From the NCBI GenBank assembly GCA_024685175.1, contig JAIKWD010000012.1, positions 144,694-208,693 on the forward strand: a stretch of 64,000 bases of DNA, written 5' to 3'. The translations under genes were made by a program, and so were the position numbers. Every line of letters starts with the position of its first letter. The stretch's first letter is position 1. This document shows, piece by piece, positions 50,329 through 59,010 of this stretch. Source of the DNA: Bacteroidales bacterium (GTDB taxonomy: Bacteria > Bacteroidota > Bacteroidia > Bacteroidales > WCHB1-69). Below the pieces are notes generated by a model. The model saw only the letters and a list, made by a program, of their open reading frames with translations. It did no database searches and was not told where the DNA came from.

Positions 50329-52155
50329 TTATTTCACGAGGTTTTTGAAGGCTTCCGTACGTTTGTACTTTTTGAACTCGGCATCACGTTTGGCCGTCTT
50401 CTTGTAGGCGGGATCCAATTGGATTGCGGTGGCAAGATTGCGGTAGACTTCACCTTCGTCCTTCATGCGGGCGGCAAGAACGGCTTTCAGATAAGCTGTC
50501 TTTGCATCCACATTTTGCACACAGTCAAGGGTGGCCTTGGCTGCGTTATAGTCCTTGTTCAGTAATTGCAGAAGAGCCGTATTATAGTCGCAAGTCTTGC
50601 TACCCATCAATTGGGCGGCCTGGGTGTAGTTACCATCAAGGATGGAGTACATACCCAAAGCATAGTCTTGATTGACTGGACTGACTGCTGCTTTTTGAGA
50701 AGCTTCGAAGTTGGCTCTTGCATCGGCATGGTTGCCTTGCAAGAATTCAGCTACGGCAAGGTTGTTCAAGACAATACCATTATCGGGAGAAATGGCCTTG
50801 GCCTTGTTGAAATAATTAATGGCATCCTCAAGATCGTTCTCGTTGCCACCATTGTAATAAGCATCAAGTTTGAGCACGCCGAGATCGTTATATGCACGCC
50901 AGTCGCCTTCGGTTTTGCTGTCGTTGATGATGGCTTTGTAGATAGCCTCTTTGTCTTTGTCGTTATCTGCCACAGATGCAGCGTAAAGGCGCTCGTTGAC
51001 GGAGAAGTCCTTGGGGTTGGCTTTTACTTTGCTCACCAACTCGGCATCGGTGTAGGTCTCGTGCTTCTTGCAGATGAGTTGCATCTCGGCACGACGCAAC
51101 GGAGGTAAAATAACATCGGCAATCTCAGGATAGATATCCGTCATCTCGCGAATCTTCTGCTCACGCATATCATTGTTGCTCTGTGATCTTACCACATTCA
51201 AAATCTGGTTCTTACTTGCCATATTGGACTTCTCGATGGCCGCTTCAAAACCTGCCCAGTCTTCACCCTTGGCGTTGTTAACATATTGGAATTCGGGTTT
51301 TTGAAGATCTTTCATTTTGATCTTGTTCTTCTTGGCATAATCCTTCAGATATTTGTTGAACTGATCTTCAAACCATTTCTTGCCTTGCTCGAAACGTCTT
51401 TCGGAAAGACCTTGATTGTTGGTTTCTTCGCCTTCTGGAGAAGCCCAACCGGAGATGACCACGCGGTCTATGATGTTGTCATTGTACAAGAAATCGACAA
51501 AAGCTTTGATGGAATCCTTGGCAGCCTGGGCTTTATTGTTCTTATTGTTCCAGTTCATGTTGGAACTATTAAGATCAAAATAGATAGTAGCTGTTTTGCC
51601 CACATACTCCGTAGAGAAATTGTGCGGCGAGTGGATGAAGTTACCACTCGTGGCATCGTAGGTGCTAGAAGGTTGCAAACCTACACGTGAAGACGTGTTG
51701 GCAATGCCTTCTCCCAGACTCTTTTCAGGACTCAGCGTAGTGGATTTCTTCTTGATTTGAGCTATCGCAGGCACCACGATTTCAGCATCTTCATAGCTGG
51801 GATCGAACTTGAAGGAGCCGGATTGCGTGAAGGAACCGCCGTTCTTCCAACTGATGACAGTGCCATCACCCTTTGCCTTTTCACCTTTTAGCTTGATGGT
51901 GGTAATCGGAGGGGTCAAATTGACACCATCTACTTTCATCGTGGGAGAAAGCGTAACAGTAGCCTTTTTCTTCATATACTTCGGCGGGAAAGTTCCCTTA
52001 ATGGTATAGGCTACATTACCACCCTTGTTCTCCAAATCGGGGTTATCCAAAGTGACGGACACTTCAGGATATTTGGTCACCATTTTCCCAAATCCACAAC
52101 CAACCATCAAAACAGTAGTGAGGATTGCAAGAAATAAAACACTGATTCTTTTCAT
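50329..52155 (-). CDS. OmpA-like / TPR repeat lipoprotein
   Basis: 608 residues. Lipoprotein signal with Cys20 (LMVGC). An N-terminal beta region (about 30-180) is followed by an OmpA-C-like peptidoglycan-binding segment (about 188-285: IYFDLNSSNMNWN, then VVISGWASPEGEETNNQGLS, ERRFEQGKKWFED). TPR-like helices fill about 390-600. The combination fits a periplasmic outer-membrane lipoprotein that links to peptidoglycan; related proteins are abundant in Bacteroidales envelopes. Own promoter at 52210 and own terminator. Confidence 0.82.
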   Translation of the reverse strand: MKRISVLFLAILTTVLMVGCGFGKMVTKYPEVSVTLDNPDLENKGGNVAYTIKGTFPPKYMKKKATVTLSPTMKVDGVNLTPPITTIKLKGEKAKGDGTVISWKNGGSFTQSGSFKFDPSYEDAEIVVPAIAQIKKKSTTLSPEKSLGEGIANTSSRVGLQPSSTYDATSGNFIHSPHNFSTEYVGKTATIYFDLNSSNMNWNNKNNKAQAAKDSIKAFVDFLYNDNIIDRVVISGWASPEGEETNNQGLSERRFEQGKKWFEDQFNKYLKDYAKKNKIKMKDLQKPEFQYVNNAKGEDWAGFEAAIEKSNMASKNQILNVVRSQSNNDMREQKIREMTDIYPEIADVILPPLRRAEMQLICKKHETYTDAELVSKVKANPKDFSVNERLYAASVADNDKDKEAIYKAIINDSKTEGDWRAYNDLGVLKLDAYYNGGNENDLEDAINYFNKAKAISPDNGIVLNNLAVAEFLQGNHADARANFEASQKAAVSPVNQDYALGMYSILDGNYTQAAQLMGSKTCDYNTALLQLLNKDYNAAKATLDCVQNVDAKTAYLKAVLAARMKDEGEVYRNLATAIQLDPAYKKTAKRDAEFKKYKRTEAFKNLVK

Positions 52156-52209
52156 TGTTGTGTATATTTTATTGATTTATAAAAAATTATTTCTGTTTAA
52201 AAAATCGCA

Positions 52210-52217
52210 CAAAGATA
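52210..52217 (-). promoter_or_regulatory. -7 box of the OmpA-like lipoprotein gene
   Basis: TATCTTTG on the minus strand, about 55 bases ahead of the start. A heptad array lies a further 37 bases upstream. Confidence 0.65.
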
Positions 52218-52253
52218 CATATTTATTTTTAATGCACAATTGATGGTTGATAA

Positions 52254-52288
52254 ATTAGCGAATAGCTGTTAGCAGATAGCGATTAGCG
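52254..52288. repeat. Heptad array upstream of the OmpA-like lipoprotein gene
   Basis: ATTAGCG, AATAGCT, GTTAGCA, GATAGCG, ATTAGCG: five units with TAGC fixed at positions 3-6. The clearest consensus of all the arrays. Confidence 0.85.
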
Positions 52289-52309
52289 TTCAAAAAAACA
52301 CCAACCACC

Positions 52310-52344
52310 TTGAACTTTGAATTCCGAATTTTGAATTCTGAAAG
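52310..52344. repeat. Second heptad array, TTGAATT type, next to the trkH stop
   Basis: TTGAACT, TTGAATT, CCGAATT, TTGAATT, CTGAAAG: five units with GAA at positions 3-5. It ends at the base before the trkH stop codon. Confidence 0.75.
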
Positions 52345-54156
52345 CTATCCCACCATCATATACAAGTCCGGGTAGGTGTGCTGGGACTCTTTTCTGTGCT
52401 TGGTCAGGGCAAAGGCCAAGGTAAGCGTGCCGATACGACCGATGTACATGTTGCAGATAAGGATGATCTTGGCGGCGTCATTCCAACTGGCTGGCGCACC
52501 GGTGGAGAGGCCACAGGTCGTGAATGCCGACGTGGTCTCGAAGATGGCGTGGTTCAACGGAATGTCCGGTTGGACCAACGTGATGAGGAAACAAGACACC
52601 AAAATGAAGCCGAAGGACATCAGGATGATGGAATAGGCGCGGCTGACCAACGCCGTGGGTATGGTACGATGTTGATACTCGATGTGTTTTTTGCCTTGGA
52701 TGGTGGCCAACACCGACTTGATGAGCACGAACAGCGTGGTGGTCTTCACACCGCCCGCCGTGGAACCCGGCGAACCACCGATGAAGATGATCAGGGTGAT
52801 CATTATCATTGTCGACAATGCCATATTGTTGACATCCAAGACCATAAAACCGGAAGTCCGGCAAGTGATGATTTGGAAGAAAGATGTGAAAATCTTGTCA
52901 AACAGGGTTGTCTGACCGCTAAGAGCGTTGTCTTTTTCGATGAAGAAAAACAACACCGTGCAGATGAGGATAATGGCTCCAGTCGTGGTCAAGATGATCT
53001 TGGTCTGTGGCATTAAACTCTTCCATTGATGTTTTTTACGCTTGCGAATCTGGCGCGGACTGAAAAAGTCACGGATGGTCAGGAATCCGATACCGCCAAG
53101 GAATACCAATACGGCAATGATGACCTGTGGGAAATAACTGTTGGCCACTCCGATGTCCAACAGACTTTTGTCCATCAGCACAAAACCACCGTTGTTGAAC
53201 GCGGATATGGCATAGAAAAAGGAATAGAAAAGATTCTGGGAGTTGGAGGTGAAAAAGCCCGTTGTGTTCCAATAGGTATAGAACAATGCCACACCCGATA
53301 ACTCGATGATGGCCGTGGTGAGCACAATGCTGCGCAACAGGGACACCGACTCCGACAACTCGTTGGTGGACAGCATATCCCGTACCATATATTGATATCG
53401 CAATCCCACGAAGGACTTCGACAGGAAGGTCGTGAAAAACGTAGCGAAGGACAAAATGCTGATACCGCCCATTTGGATGAGAAGCATAATGACCACCTGA
53501 CCCTTTACGGTGAAACAGGTGCCCGTACTCACCACCGTCAGTCCCGTAATACAACTGGCGCTGGTCGCCGTAAACAAGGCATCCACAAAGGATATGCCGT
53601 TGACGGTCATACGGGGCATACACAACAAACAGGTGCCCAAAGTGATCAACAGAAGGAACGACGCCACCATCAACAAAGGCGGGCTGATGTTGAACTTGCC
53701 CATCAAACCGTTCATCTTGGTGAGTTCCACCAAGACGATAATCAAGAAATAGACCTGGATGAAAAGCAGATAATAGTCCTCGAACTTCTCCGACTGGAAA
53801 AAGTCGGCATGGCGATGGAACACATACACCGAAAGGAACTGCACGATGAGCAGCACAATGACAAGCCCTTCAAACCAAGACTTTTTCAGAAATTCTTTTC
53901 GATGAAGCGAGTAGAAAAAGAAAACGAAATACTTTAGCACATAAAAGCAGAGACTGCCCATTATAATGCCTCGGATGAGATTCTTGGTTTGGGGCGTGAT
54001 ATAGAATCCGTGGTAGCAAATGATACAAACGATAGTCGCGAGAGAGATGACGGCGCTACAAATCTGCAGCACACGACGCACTTTGTCCTTGTACGTCGCA
54101 ATGTGCAGTTTGCGCTTGCTGTACGCATACTCATTGCGTGACTTCCAATTGAACAT
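52345..54156 (-). CDS. trkH: TrkH-type potassium transporter
   Basis: 603 residues with the usual membrane helices of the TrkH/KtrB group plus an extra N-terminal helical region (about 35-150). Selectivity-loop regions are visible, including ATSASCITGLTVVSTG, FNNGGFVLMD, TCRTSGFMVLD and FETTSAFTTCGLSTG. Imports K+ together with TrkA. Its ATG overlaps the trkA stop by one base (TAATG), so translation is coupled. Confidence 0.95.
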   Translation of the reverse strand: MFNWKSRNEYAYSKRKLHIATYKDKVRRVLQICSAVISLATIVCIICYHGFYITPQTKNLIRGIIMGSLCFYVLKYFVFFFYSLHRKEFLKKSWFEGLVIVLLIVQFLSVYVFHRHADFFQSEKFEDYYLLFIQVYFLIIVLVELTKMNGLMGKFNISPPLLMVASFLLLITLGTCLLCMPRMTVNGISFVDALFTATSASCITGLTVVSTGTCFTVKGQVVIMLLIQMGGISILSFATFFTTFLSKSFVGLRYQYMVRDMLSTNELSESVSLLRSIVLTTAIIELSGVALFYTYWNTTGFFTSNSQNLFYSFFYAISAFNNGGFVLMDKSLLDIGVANSYFPQVIIAVLVFLGGIGFLTIRDFFSPRQIRKRKKHQWKSLMPQTKIILTTTGAIILICTVLFFFIEKDNALSGQTTLFDKIFTSFFQIITCRTSGFMVLDVNNMALSTMIMITLIIFIGGSPGSTAGGVKTTTLFVLIKSVLATIQGKKHIEYQHRTIPTALVSRAYSIILMSFGFILVSCFLITLVQPDIPLNHAIFETTSAFTTCGLSTGAPASWNDAAKIILICNMYIGRIGTLTLAFALTKHRKESQHTYPDLYMMVG

Positions 54157-54851
54157 TACAGGTTGATTTTGATGAAGTTGTCAATGTCGTGCTCTTTGCC
54201 GAAGAGTACGAACACATCACCGTCTTGGATGACGGTTTTGTTGTCGGGCACACCGAGAATGTGTTGTTTGGTGTCCAGTTTGTCGGCCACCAGTTCCTCA
54301 AAGTTGCGTCGGATGGTGATCAAGCTGAGACGATGGTTGTCGCGGAAATCTATATCGCCTATCGATAAACCTATGAGTCGGGAAGGGGTTATAATCTCCG
54401 CAATCTTGTATCCATCAGGAAGTTGGAGATACGAAATCATATTGGGGTTGGTCAACCGTTCGGCCAGCAACGCGCCTACCTCATCCTCAGGAGACAGGAA
54501 TTCGGTAATGCCCATCTTCTCCAAAATCGTGCGTTGGCTTTTGCCCATCACACGGCAGATGATTCGTTTCACGCCGAGGTCGAGCAGATTTGCCGTACAG
54601 AGCAACCGTCCCACAAAGTCATTGCCGATGGCCACGATCACGGCGTCGAAGTTCAGGATGTTCTCGTTGAGCAAGGCGCGCTTGTTGGTGGCGTCAACGC
54701 ATACGGCGAAGGCCACATCCTCGGAGATGTCTTGTATCACGTTAATGTCACTGTCGATGACAAGCACCTCGTGCCCCTTCTCCGAAAGGGCGAGACTGAT
54801 GGCCTGGCCGAAATGCCCGGCACCGATGACTGCAAATTTTTCTTGTGCCAT
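54156..54851 (-). CDS. trkA: TrkA-type potassium uptake regulatory subunit
   Basis: 231 residues, one RCK-N/RCK-C pair as in KtrA and not the doubled E. coli TrkA. Nucleotide-binding loop GAGHFGQAISLALSEKG (8-24) with VIDSD at the end of strand 2, then a C-terminal RCK domain ending DGDVFVLFGKEHDIDNF. It gates TrkH in response to ATP/ADP or NAD(H). First gene of the trkA-trkH operon, promoter at 54872. Confidence 0.94.
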   Translation of the reverse strand: MAQEKFAVIGAGHFGQAISLALSEKGHEVLVIDSDINVIQDISEDVAFAVCVDATNKRALLNENILNFDAVIVAIGNDFVGRLLCTANLLDLGVKRIICRVMGKSQRTILEKMGITEFLSPEDEVGALLAERLTNPNMISYLQLPDGYKIAEIITPSRLIGLSIGDIDFRDNHRLSLITIRRNFEELVADKLDTKQHILGVPDNKTVIQDGDVFVLFGKEHDIDNFIKINL

Positions 54852-54871
54852 ATCAATTTTATTAATGCGGG

Positions 54872-54879
54872 CAAAAATA
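54872..54879 (-). promoter_or_regulatory. -7 box of trkA-trkH
   Basis: TATTTTTG on the minus strand, 20 bases ahead of the trkA start. Confidence 0.65.
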
Positions 54880-54903
54880 GAAAAAAAATGATAATGGTGG
54901 TAA

Positions 54904-54960
54904 GTATTTAGTTATTAGTCGTTAGTCATTGGTTTATTGGTTCATTGGTTTATTGGTTCA
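54904..54960. repeat. Heptad array plus exact 16-bp tandem duplication before purB
   Basis: Units GTATTTA, GTTATTA, GTCGTTA, GTCATTG, GTTTATT with period 7, merging into two adjacent identical copies of TTGGTTTATTGGTTCA at 54929-54944 and 54945-54960. Lies between the divergent trkA and purB promoters. Confidence 0.8.
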
Positions 54961-54998
54961 TCAACATCTCATGTTTCATCGCTAACCGCTATTTTTTG

Positions 54999-55006
54999 TA
55001 TCTTTG
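54999..55006 (+). promoter_or_regulatory. -7 box of purB-upp
   Basis: TATCTTTG after a T-run, 22 bases ahead of the purB ATG. It excludes the in-frame ATG at 54945, which lies in the repeat. Confidence 0.7.
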
Positions 55007-55028
55007 CATTTCTAAAAAACGATACGAC

Positions 55029-56327
55029 ATGATACCACGCTATTCCCGTCCAGAGATGAGTGCCGTCTGGACTGAAGACAATAAATTTCAGGCATACCTT
55101 AAAGTGGAAATCGAAGCTGCTGCCGCTTGGAGCCAGTTAGGGGTTGTTCCTGCCGAAGATGTGCAAAAGCTGCGCGACAAGGCTACTTTCAAGGTTGACC
55201 GTATATACGAAATCGAACAGGAAACCCGTCACGACATCGTGGCTTTCACCCGTGCCGTAAGCGAGTCTCTGGGCGATGAGCGCAAGTGGGTGCACTACGG
55301 GCTTACCTCCACCGACGTGGTGGACACCGCCAACGGTTATCTCCTCAAGCAAGCCAATGCCATCCTTCGCAAAGATCTCGAGCATTTCATGGAGATTTTG
55401 AAAAAGCGCGCATACGAGTTCAAGGACACGCCTTGCATCGGCCGCACGCACGGAGTGCACGCCGACATCACCTCTTTGGGCTTGAAATGGGCGTTATGGT
55501 ACGAAGAGATGAAACGTAACATGGCTCGTTTCGAGATGGCTGCCGCCGATGTGGAGTGTGGCAAGATCAGTGGGGCGGTGGGCAACTTTGCCAACACGCC
55601 GCCTTTTGTGCAGGACTATGTCTGCGAACAGCTGGGCATCCATTCCGCCAACATCTCCACCCAAGTGTTGCAACGCGACCGCCATGCGCACTATATGGGC
55701 ACGCTCGCCCTCATCGGCTCAACCATGGAACAGATGGCCGTTGAGGTGCGCCACTGGCAACGTACCGAGCTCCGCGAAGCGGAAGAGGCTTTCGGTAAGG
55801 GCCAAAAGGGCTCATCGGCCATGCCGCACAAACGCAATCCCATCGGAAGCGAGAACATCTGCGGCTGCGCCCGCGTGCTCCGGGGCTATATGATATCCTC
55901 CTACGAAAACATTCCCCTGTGGCACGAACGTGACATCTCGCATTCCTCCGCCGAGCGCATCATGCTCCCCGATGCCACCATCCTACTCGACTACATGCTC
56001 AACCGCTTTGGACGTATCCTCGAAAATCTCGTAGTCTTCCCGGAAAACATGCTCAAACACATCTATCTCACCCATAAAGTCATCTTCGCCCAACGCGTCA
56101 TGACCGCCCTCATCAACAAGGGCTTCGCCCGCGAAACAGCCTATGACCTGGTGCAACCCATTGCGATGAAGGCGTGGTTTGACGGCGAAGACTACCAGGA
56201 ATTGTTGCTGCAAAACGAGACCATCCAGGCGAACTTCACGCCGGAGGAATTAGCCAAGTGCTTCACTCTTGAATACTATATGAAAGAGGTTCCCACCATT
56301 TTTGAAAGAGTTTTCAATAAACAATAA
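55029..56327 (+). CDS. purB: Adenylosuccinate lyase
   Basis: 432 residues from [10 protein letters not shown]. Fumarase/aspartase fold with [32 protein letters not shown] (catalytic His) and the family signature [17 protein letters not shown] holding the catalytic Ser loop. It acts twice in purine synthesis, making AICAR and AMP. It shares a transcript with upp (11-base gap), joining purine synthesis to pyrimidine salvage. Confidence 0.97.
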   Translation: MIPRYSRPEMSAVWTEDNKFQAYLKVEIEAAAAWSQLGVVPAEDVQKLRDKATFKVDRIYEIEQETRHDIVAFTRAVSESLGDERKWVHYGLTSTDVVDTANGYLLKQANAILRKDLEHFMEILKKRAYEFKDTPCIGRTHGVHADITSLGLKWALWYEEMKRNMARFEMAAADVECGKISGAVGNFANTPPFVQDYVCEQLGIHSANISTQVLQRDRHAHYMGTLALIGSTMEQMAVEVRHWQRTELREAEEAFGKGQKGSSAMPHKRNPIGSENICGCARVLRGYMISSYENIPLWHERDISHSSAERIMLPDATILLDYMLNRFGRILENLVVFPENMLKHIYLTHKVIFAQRVMTALINKGFARETAYDLVQPIAMKAWFDGEDYQELLLQNETIQANFTPEELAKCFTLEYYMKEVPTIFERVFNKQ

Positions 56328-56338
56328 ATCAAATCATT

Positions 56339-57004
56339 ATGAAAAAGAATATCCATATTCTGGGTGACGAAAATTCCATTTTCAATGAGTTCCTCTCCGA
56401 AATCAGGAGTCGCGACGTGCAAATCGACAGTATGCGTTTCAGACGCAACTTGGAACGTCTGGGCGAGATTTTCGCCTACGAGATCAGCAAGACAATGCGT
56501 TACGAAAAGCAAGATGTGGTAACCCCTCTGGGCATCGCCTCAATGCCGCGACTGGCCGAAAAGACCGTATTGGCCACCATCTTGCGCGCCGGACTGCCGT
56601 TGCATCAGGGTATGCTCAATTATTTCGATCACGGAGAGAGCGCTTTCATCTCCGCATTTCGCAAGTACTACAAGGATGGCACTTTCGAGATCCAAGTGGA
56701 CTATATGTCCTCTCCGGAATTGGACGACAAAACTTTGATTTTGGCCGACCCGATGTTGGCGACGGGCAAGTCGATGTTGCTGGGTTACGAGGAGCTGCTC
56801 ACCAAGGGCACGCCCACCCACACGCACATCGTCAGCGTCATCGCCAGCCGCCAGGGAGTGGAATACCTCCAACGCCATTTGTCACCTTCCAAGTGCACAC
56901 TCTGGATCGGCGCCGTGGACGAAGAACTGACCGCACACTCCTACATCGTGCCGGGACTCGGCGATGCGGGTGACTTGGCCTACGGCAACAAGACTTCCGA
57001 CTAG
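56339..57004 (+). CDS. upp: Uracil phosphoribosyltransferase
   Basis: 221 residues. Type I PRTase with the PRPP loop LADPMLATGKSM, the flexible arm region ISKTMRYEKQDVVTPLGIAS, and the uracil-binding C-terminus SYIVPGLGDAGDLAYG. It converts uracil and PRPP to UMP. It follows purB. Its TAG stop shares the bases CTAG with the stop of the convergent cyclo-ligase gene. Confidence 0.93.
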   Translation: MKKNIHILGDENSIFNEFLSEIRSRDVQIDSMRFRRNLERLGEIFAYEISKTMRYEKQDVVTPLGIASMPRLAEKTVLATILRAGLPLHQGMLNYFDHGESAFISAFRKYYKDGTFEIQVDYMSSPELDDKTLILADPMLATGKSMLLGYEELLTKGTPTHTHIVSVIASRQGVEYLQRHLSPSKCTLWIGAVDEELTAHSYIVPGLGDAGDLAYGNKTSD

Positions 57005-57525
57005 AGTGTGATCACTTCGTCAACGAGCCTGTCGTGCGGCTCCGATGGAATATCGTCCATGATCTGGAATCCATAACAGATTCCGATAGTGGGCACATTG
57101 GGATGTTGGGCAAGGAACCTATCATAATAACCTTTCCCCCTCCCTAACCGATGTCCGGTGGTATCAAAAGCCATACCCGGTACCACAATCAGGTCAAAAC
57201 CACCATTATAAGGTCCGTTTACGGGCTCGGGTATGTGAAAATCACCTTCCTTCATAGTTCCATCGACGGGCATCTCAACTGGAACAATGTCGTCACCCAC
57301 CACCGTGGGCAGAATGATGCGCTTGCGGCCATTCCACTCTTCTATAAACGAAAGCGTCTGCACCTCGTCGGGCAAAGAGGCATACATCATCACCACTTTA
57401 GCTTTTTGAAAAGCAGGATGATTCGCCAGTTTCTTCATAATCAATGCTGATTCAGCATCCAATTCTTCTCTTAAATGGCTTTTTTTTCTTAATCGGATTT
57501 CTTGGCGCAAACTTTTTTTATCCAT
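57001..57525 (-). CDS. 5-formyltetrahydrofolate cyclo-ligase
   Basis: 174 residues from MDKKSLRQEI; the ATG at 57555 lies too close to the promoter -7 box at 57545-57552 to be transcribed. N-terminal basic helix RLRKKSHL, central VMMYASLPDEVQT, and the signature VVPGMAFDTTGHRLGRGKGY with YDRFL. It converts folinate to 5,10-methenyl-THF using ATP. Stop overlaps upp by 3 bases. Confidence 0.93.
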   Translation of the reverse strand: MDKKSLRQEIRLRKKSHLREELDAESALIMKKLANHPAFQKAKVVMMYASLPDEVQTLSFIEEWNGRKRIILPTVVGDDIVPVEMPVDGTMKEGDFHIPEPVNGPYNGGFDLIVVPGMAFDTTGHRLGRGKGYYDRFLAQHPNVPTIGICYGFQIMDDIPSEPHDRLVDEVITL

Positions 57526-57544
57526 AAAAAATGTTTTAGGAAAG

Positions 57545-57552
57545 CAAAGATA
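57545..57552 (-). promoter_or_regulatory. -7 box of the cyclo-ligase gene
   Basis: TATCTTTG on the minus strand. Divergent from the promoter at 57583, the two boxes being only 30 bases apart. Confidence 0.65.
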
Positions 57553-57582
57553 CAAAAAAGGGTGGAGTGGAGACTTTTTTAT

Positions 57583-57590
57583 TATCTTTG
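57583..57590 (+). promoter_or_regulatory. -7 box of the C1 peptidase gene
   Basis: TATCTTTG after a T-run, 52 bases ahead of the ATG. Confidence 0.7.
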
Positions 57591-57642
57591 CGGCCTTGAA
57601 AAAAAAACTAGAATATTTTACAACAAATAAAATTAAAACAAC

Positions 57643-58866
57643 ATGAAAAAGTTATTCCTATTCGTCGCTTTGGCGGCAGTAAGCCTTAACTTTGCACAGG
57701 CCCAAGACAAAGCGGCCCAAAAGGAAGATGAAGGCTACAAATTCAAGAATGTCAAGGAGATACCTGTAACCTCCGTCAAGGACCAACATCGTGCGGGCAC
57801 GTGCTGGTGTTACTCCGGTTTGGGTTTCATCGAAGCCGAATTGCTGCGTATGGGCAAGGGCGAGTACGACTTCTCCGAGATGTATCTCGTTTCCAAGACC
57901 TACAACGATCGCGCACAGGCAGCCGTCCGCACCCACGGCGACGTCTCCTTCTCCCAAGGCGGTTCTTTCTATGACGTGCTCTATGGTATGAAGCACTTCG
58001 GCTTGGTTCCCGAATGCGAAATGCGTCCGGGTGCCGCTTACGGCGACTCCTTGTCCGACCATTCCGAACTCTCCGCCCTTACCGACGCTATGGTGAAGGC
58101 CATCGCCGAAGGCGACCATAAGAGTCTGCAGAAAAATGCCAATAACGAAGTGCTGTGGCTGAAAGCCGTGGCCGCTGTTCACGACGTCTATCTGGGCAAA
58201 GCCCCCGAAAAGTTCACCTACAACGGCAAGGAATACACTCCTATGTCTTTCTACGAGAGCCTCGGCCTCAACCCTGATGACTATGTTTCCATCACCTCTT
58301 ACACCCATCATCCTTTCTATGAGAAATTCGTGCTCGAAATCCAAGACAACTGGCGCTGGTCACAATGCTACAACGTGCCTTTGGATGAGATGATGGACAT
58401 CTTCGACTATGCCATCGACAATGGCTACACCGTTGCCTGGGGTTCCGACGTAAGCGAACCGGGCTTCCGCTTGGGCATCAAGAAGGGCTTCTGTGTCCTT
58501 CCCGAAACCAAGGCTTCCGCCATGCAAGGTAGCGACATGGCCCACTGGACGGGTATGAGCGCCAAGGAAATCCAAGACGAGGCCGCCAAGCACCCGACAC
58601 CTCAACGCTGGGTCACCCAAGAAGAGCGCCAAGTCGCTTTCGACAACTGGGAGACCACCGACGACCACGGTATGTTGATCTACGGCAAGGCCACCGACCA
58701 GGACGGCAACGAATATTATATGGTGAAGAACAGCTGGGGCGACTATGGCGACTACCACGGAATGTTCTACGCCTCCAAGGCATTCGTCCGCTACAAGACG
58801 ATGAACATCGTTGTCCACAAAAACGCTATTCCCAAGGAGATCAAGAAGAAATTGGGAATCAAGTAA
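57643..58866 (+). CDS. C1B family peptidase (aminopeptidase C / bleomycin hydrolase type), secreted
   Basis: 407 residues with signal peptide (1-20, ending AQA), unlike the cytosolic PepC of Firmicutes. Papain-type residues: Gln48 and Cys54 in KDQHRAGTCWCYSG, His342 in TDDHGMLIYG and Asn363 in MVKNSWGDYG. The PepC-specific large insert between Cys and His is present. Likely a periplasmic aminopeptidase. Monocistronic: own promoter and hairpin terminator. Confidence 0.92.
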   Translation: MKKLFLFVALAAVSLNFAQAQDKAAQKEDEGYKFKNVKEIPVTSVKDQHRAGTCWCYSGLGFIEAELLRMGKGEYDFSEMYLVSKTYNDRAQAAVRTHGDVSFSQGGSFYDVLYGMKHFGLVPECEMRPGAAYGDSLSDHSELSALTDAMVKAIAEGDHKSLQKNANNEVLWLKAVAAVHDVYLGKAPEKFTYNGKEYTPMSFYESLGLNPDDYVSITSYTHHPFYEKFVLEIQDNWRWSQCYNVPLDEMMDIFDYAIDNGYTVAWGSDVSEPGFRLGIKKGFCVLPETKASAMQGSDMAHWTGMSAKEIQDEAAKHPTPQRWVTQEERQVAFDNWETTDDHGMLIYGKATDQDGNEYYMVKNSWGDYGDYHGMFYASKAFVRYKTMNIVVHKNAIPKEIKKKLGIK

Positions 58867-58867
58867 T

Positions 58868-58888
58868 ATTCAGAATTCAAAGTTCAAA
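58868..58888. repeat. Three heptads after the C1 peptidase gene
   Basis: ATTCAGA, ATTCAAA, GTTCAAA, the same TTCAA type as the array at 52310 read on the other strand. Short but adjacent to the stop codon. Confidence 0.5.
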
Positions 58889-58890
58889 AT

Positions 58891-58919
58891 AAAGGGGTGG
58901 ATTTTCTACCCCTTTTTTG
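58891..58919 (+). terminator. Terminator of the C1 peptidase gene
   Basis: AAAGGGGT and ACCCCTTT arms with a 9-base loop that may close by two more pairs; followed by six T. Confidence 0.85.
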
Positions 58920-58929
58920 TTGAAATAGG

Positions 58930-58957
58930 GTTGGATTTCATAGTTTTTGTAGTTTTG
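58930..58957 (+). promoter_or_regulatory. Promoter of the TonB-receptor/DUF4249 operon
   Basis: TTG near 58931 and TAGTTTTG at 58950-58957, at the spacing expected for -33 and -7 elements; leader of about 50 bases. Confidence 0.6.
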
Positions 58958-59010
58958 CACGCTTATTTATAAACGATAGCATTAGGAATATTCATTAAAA
59001 ACGAACCTAC

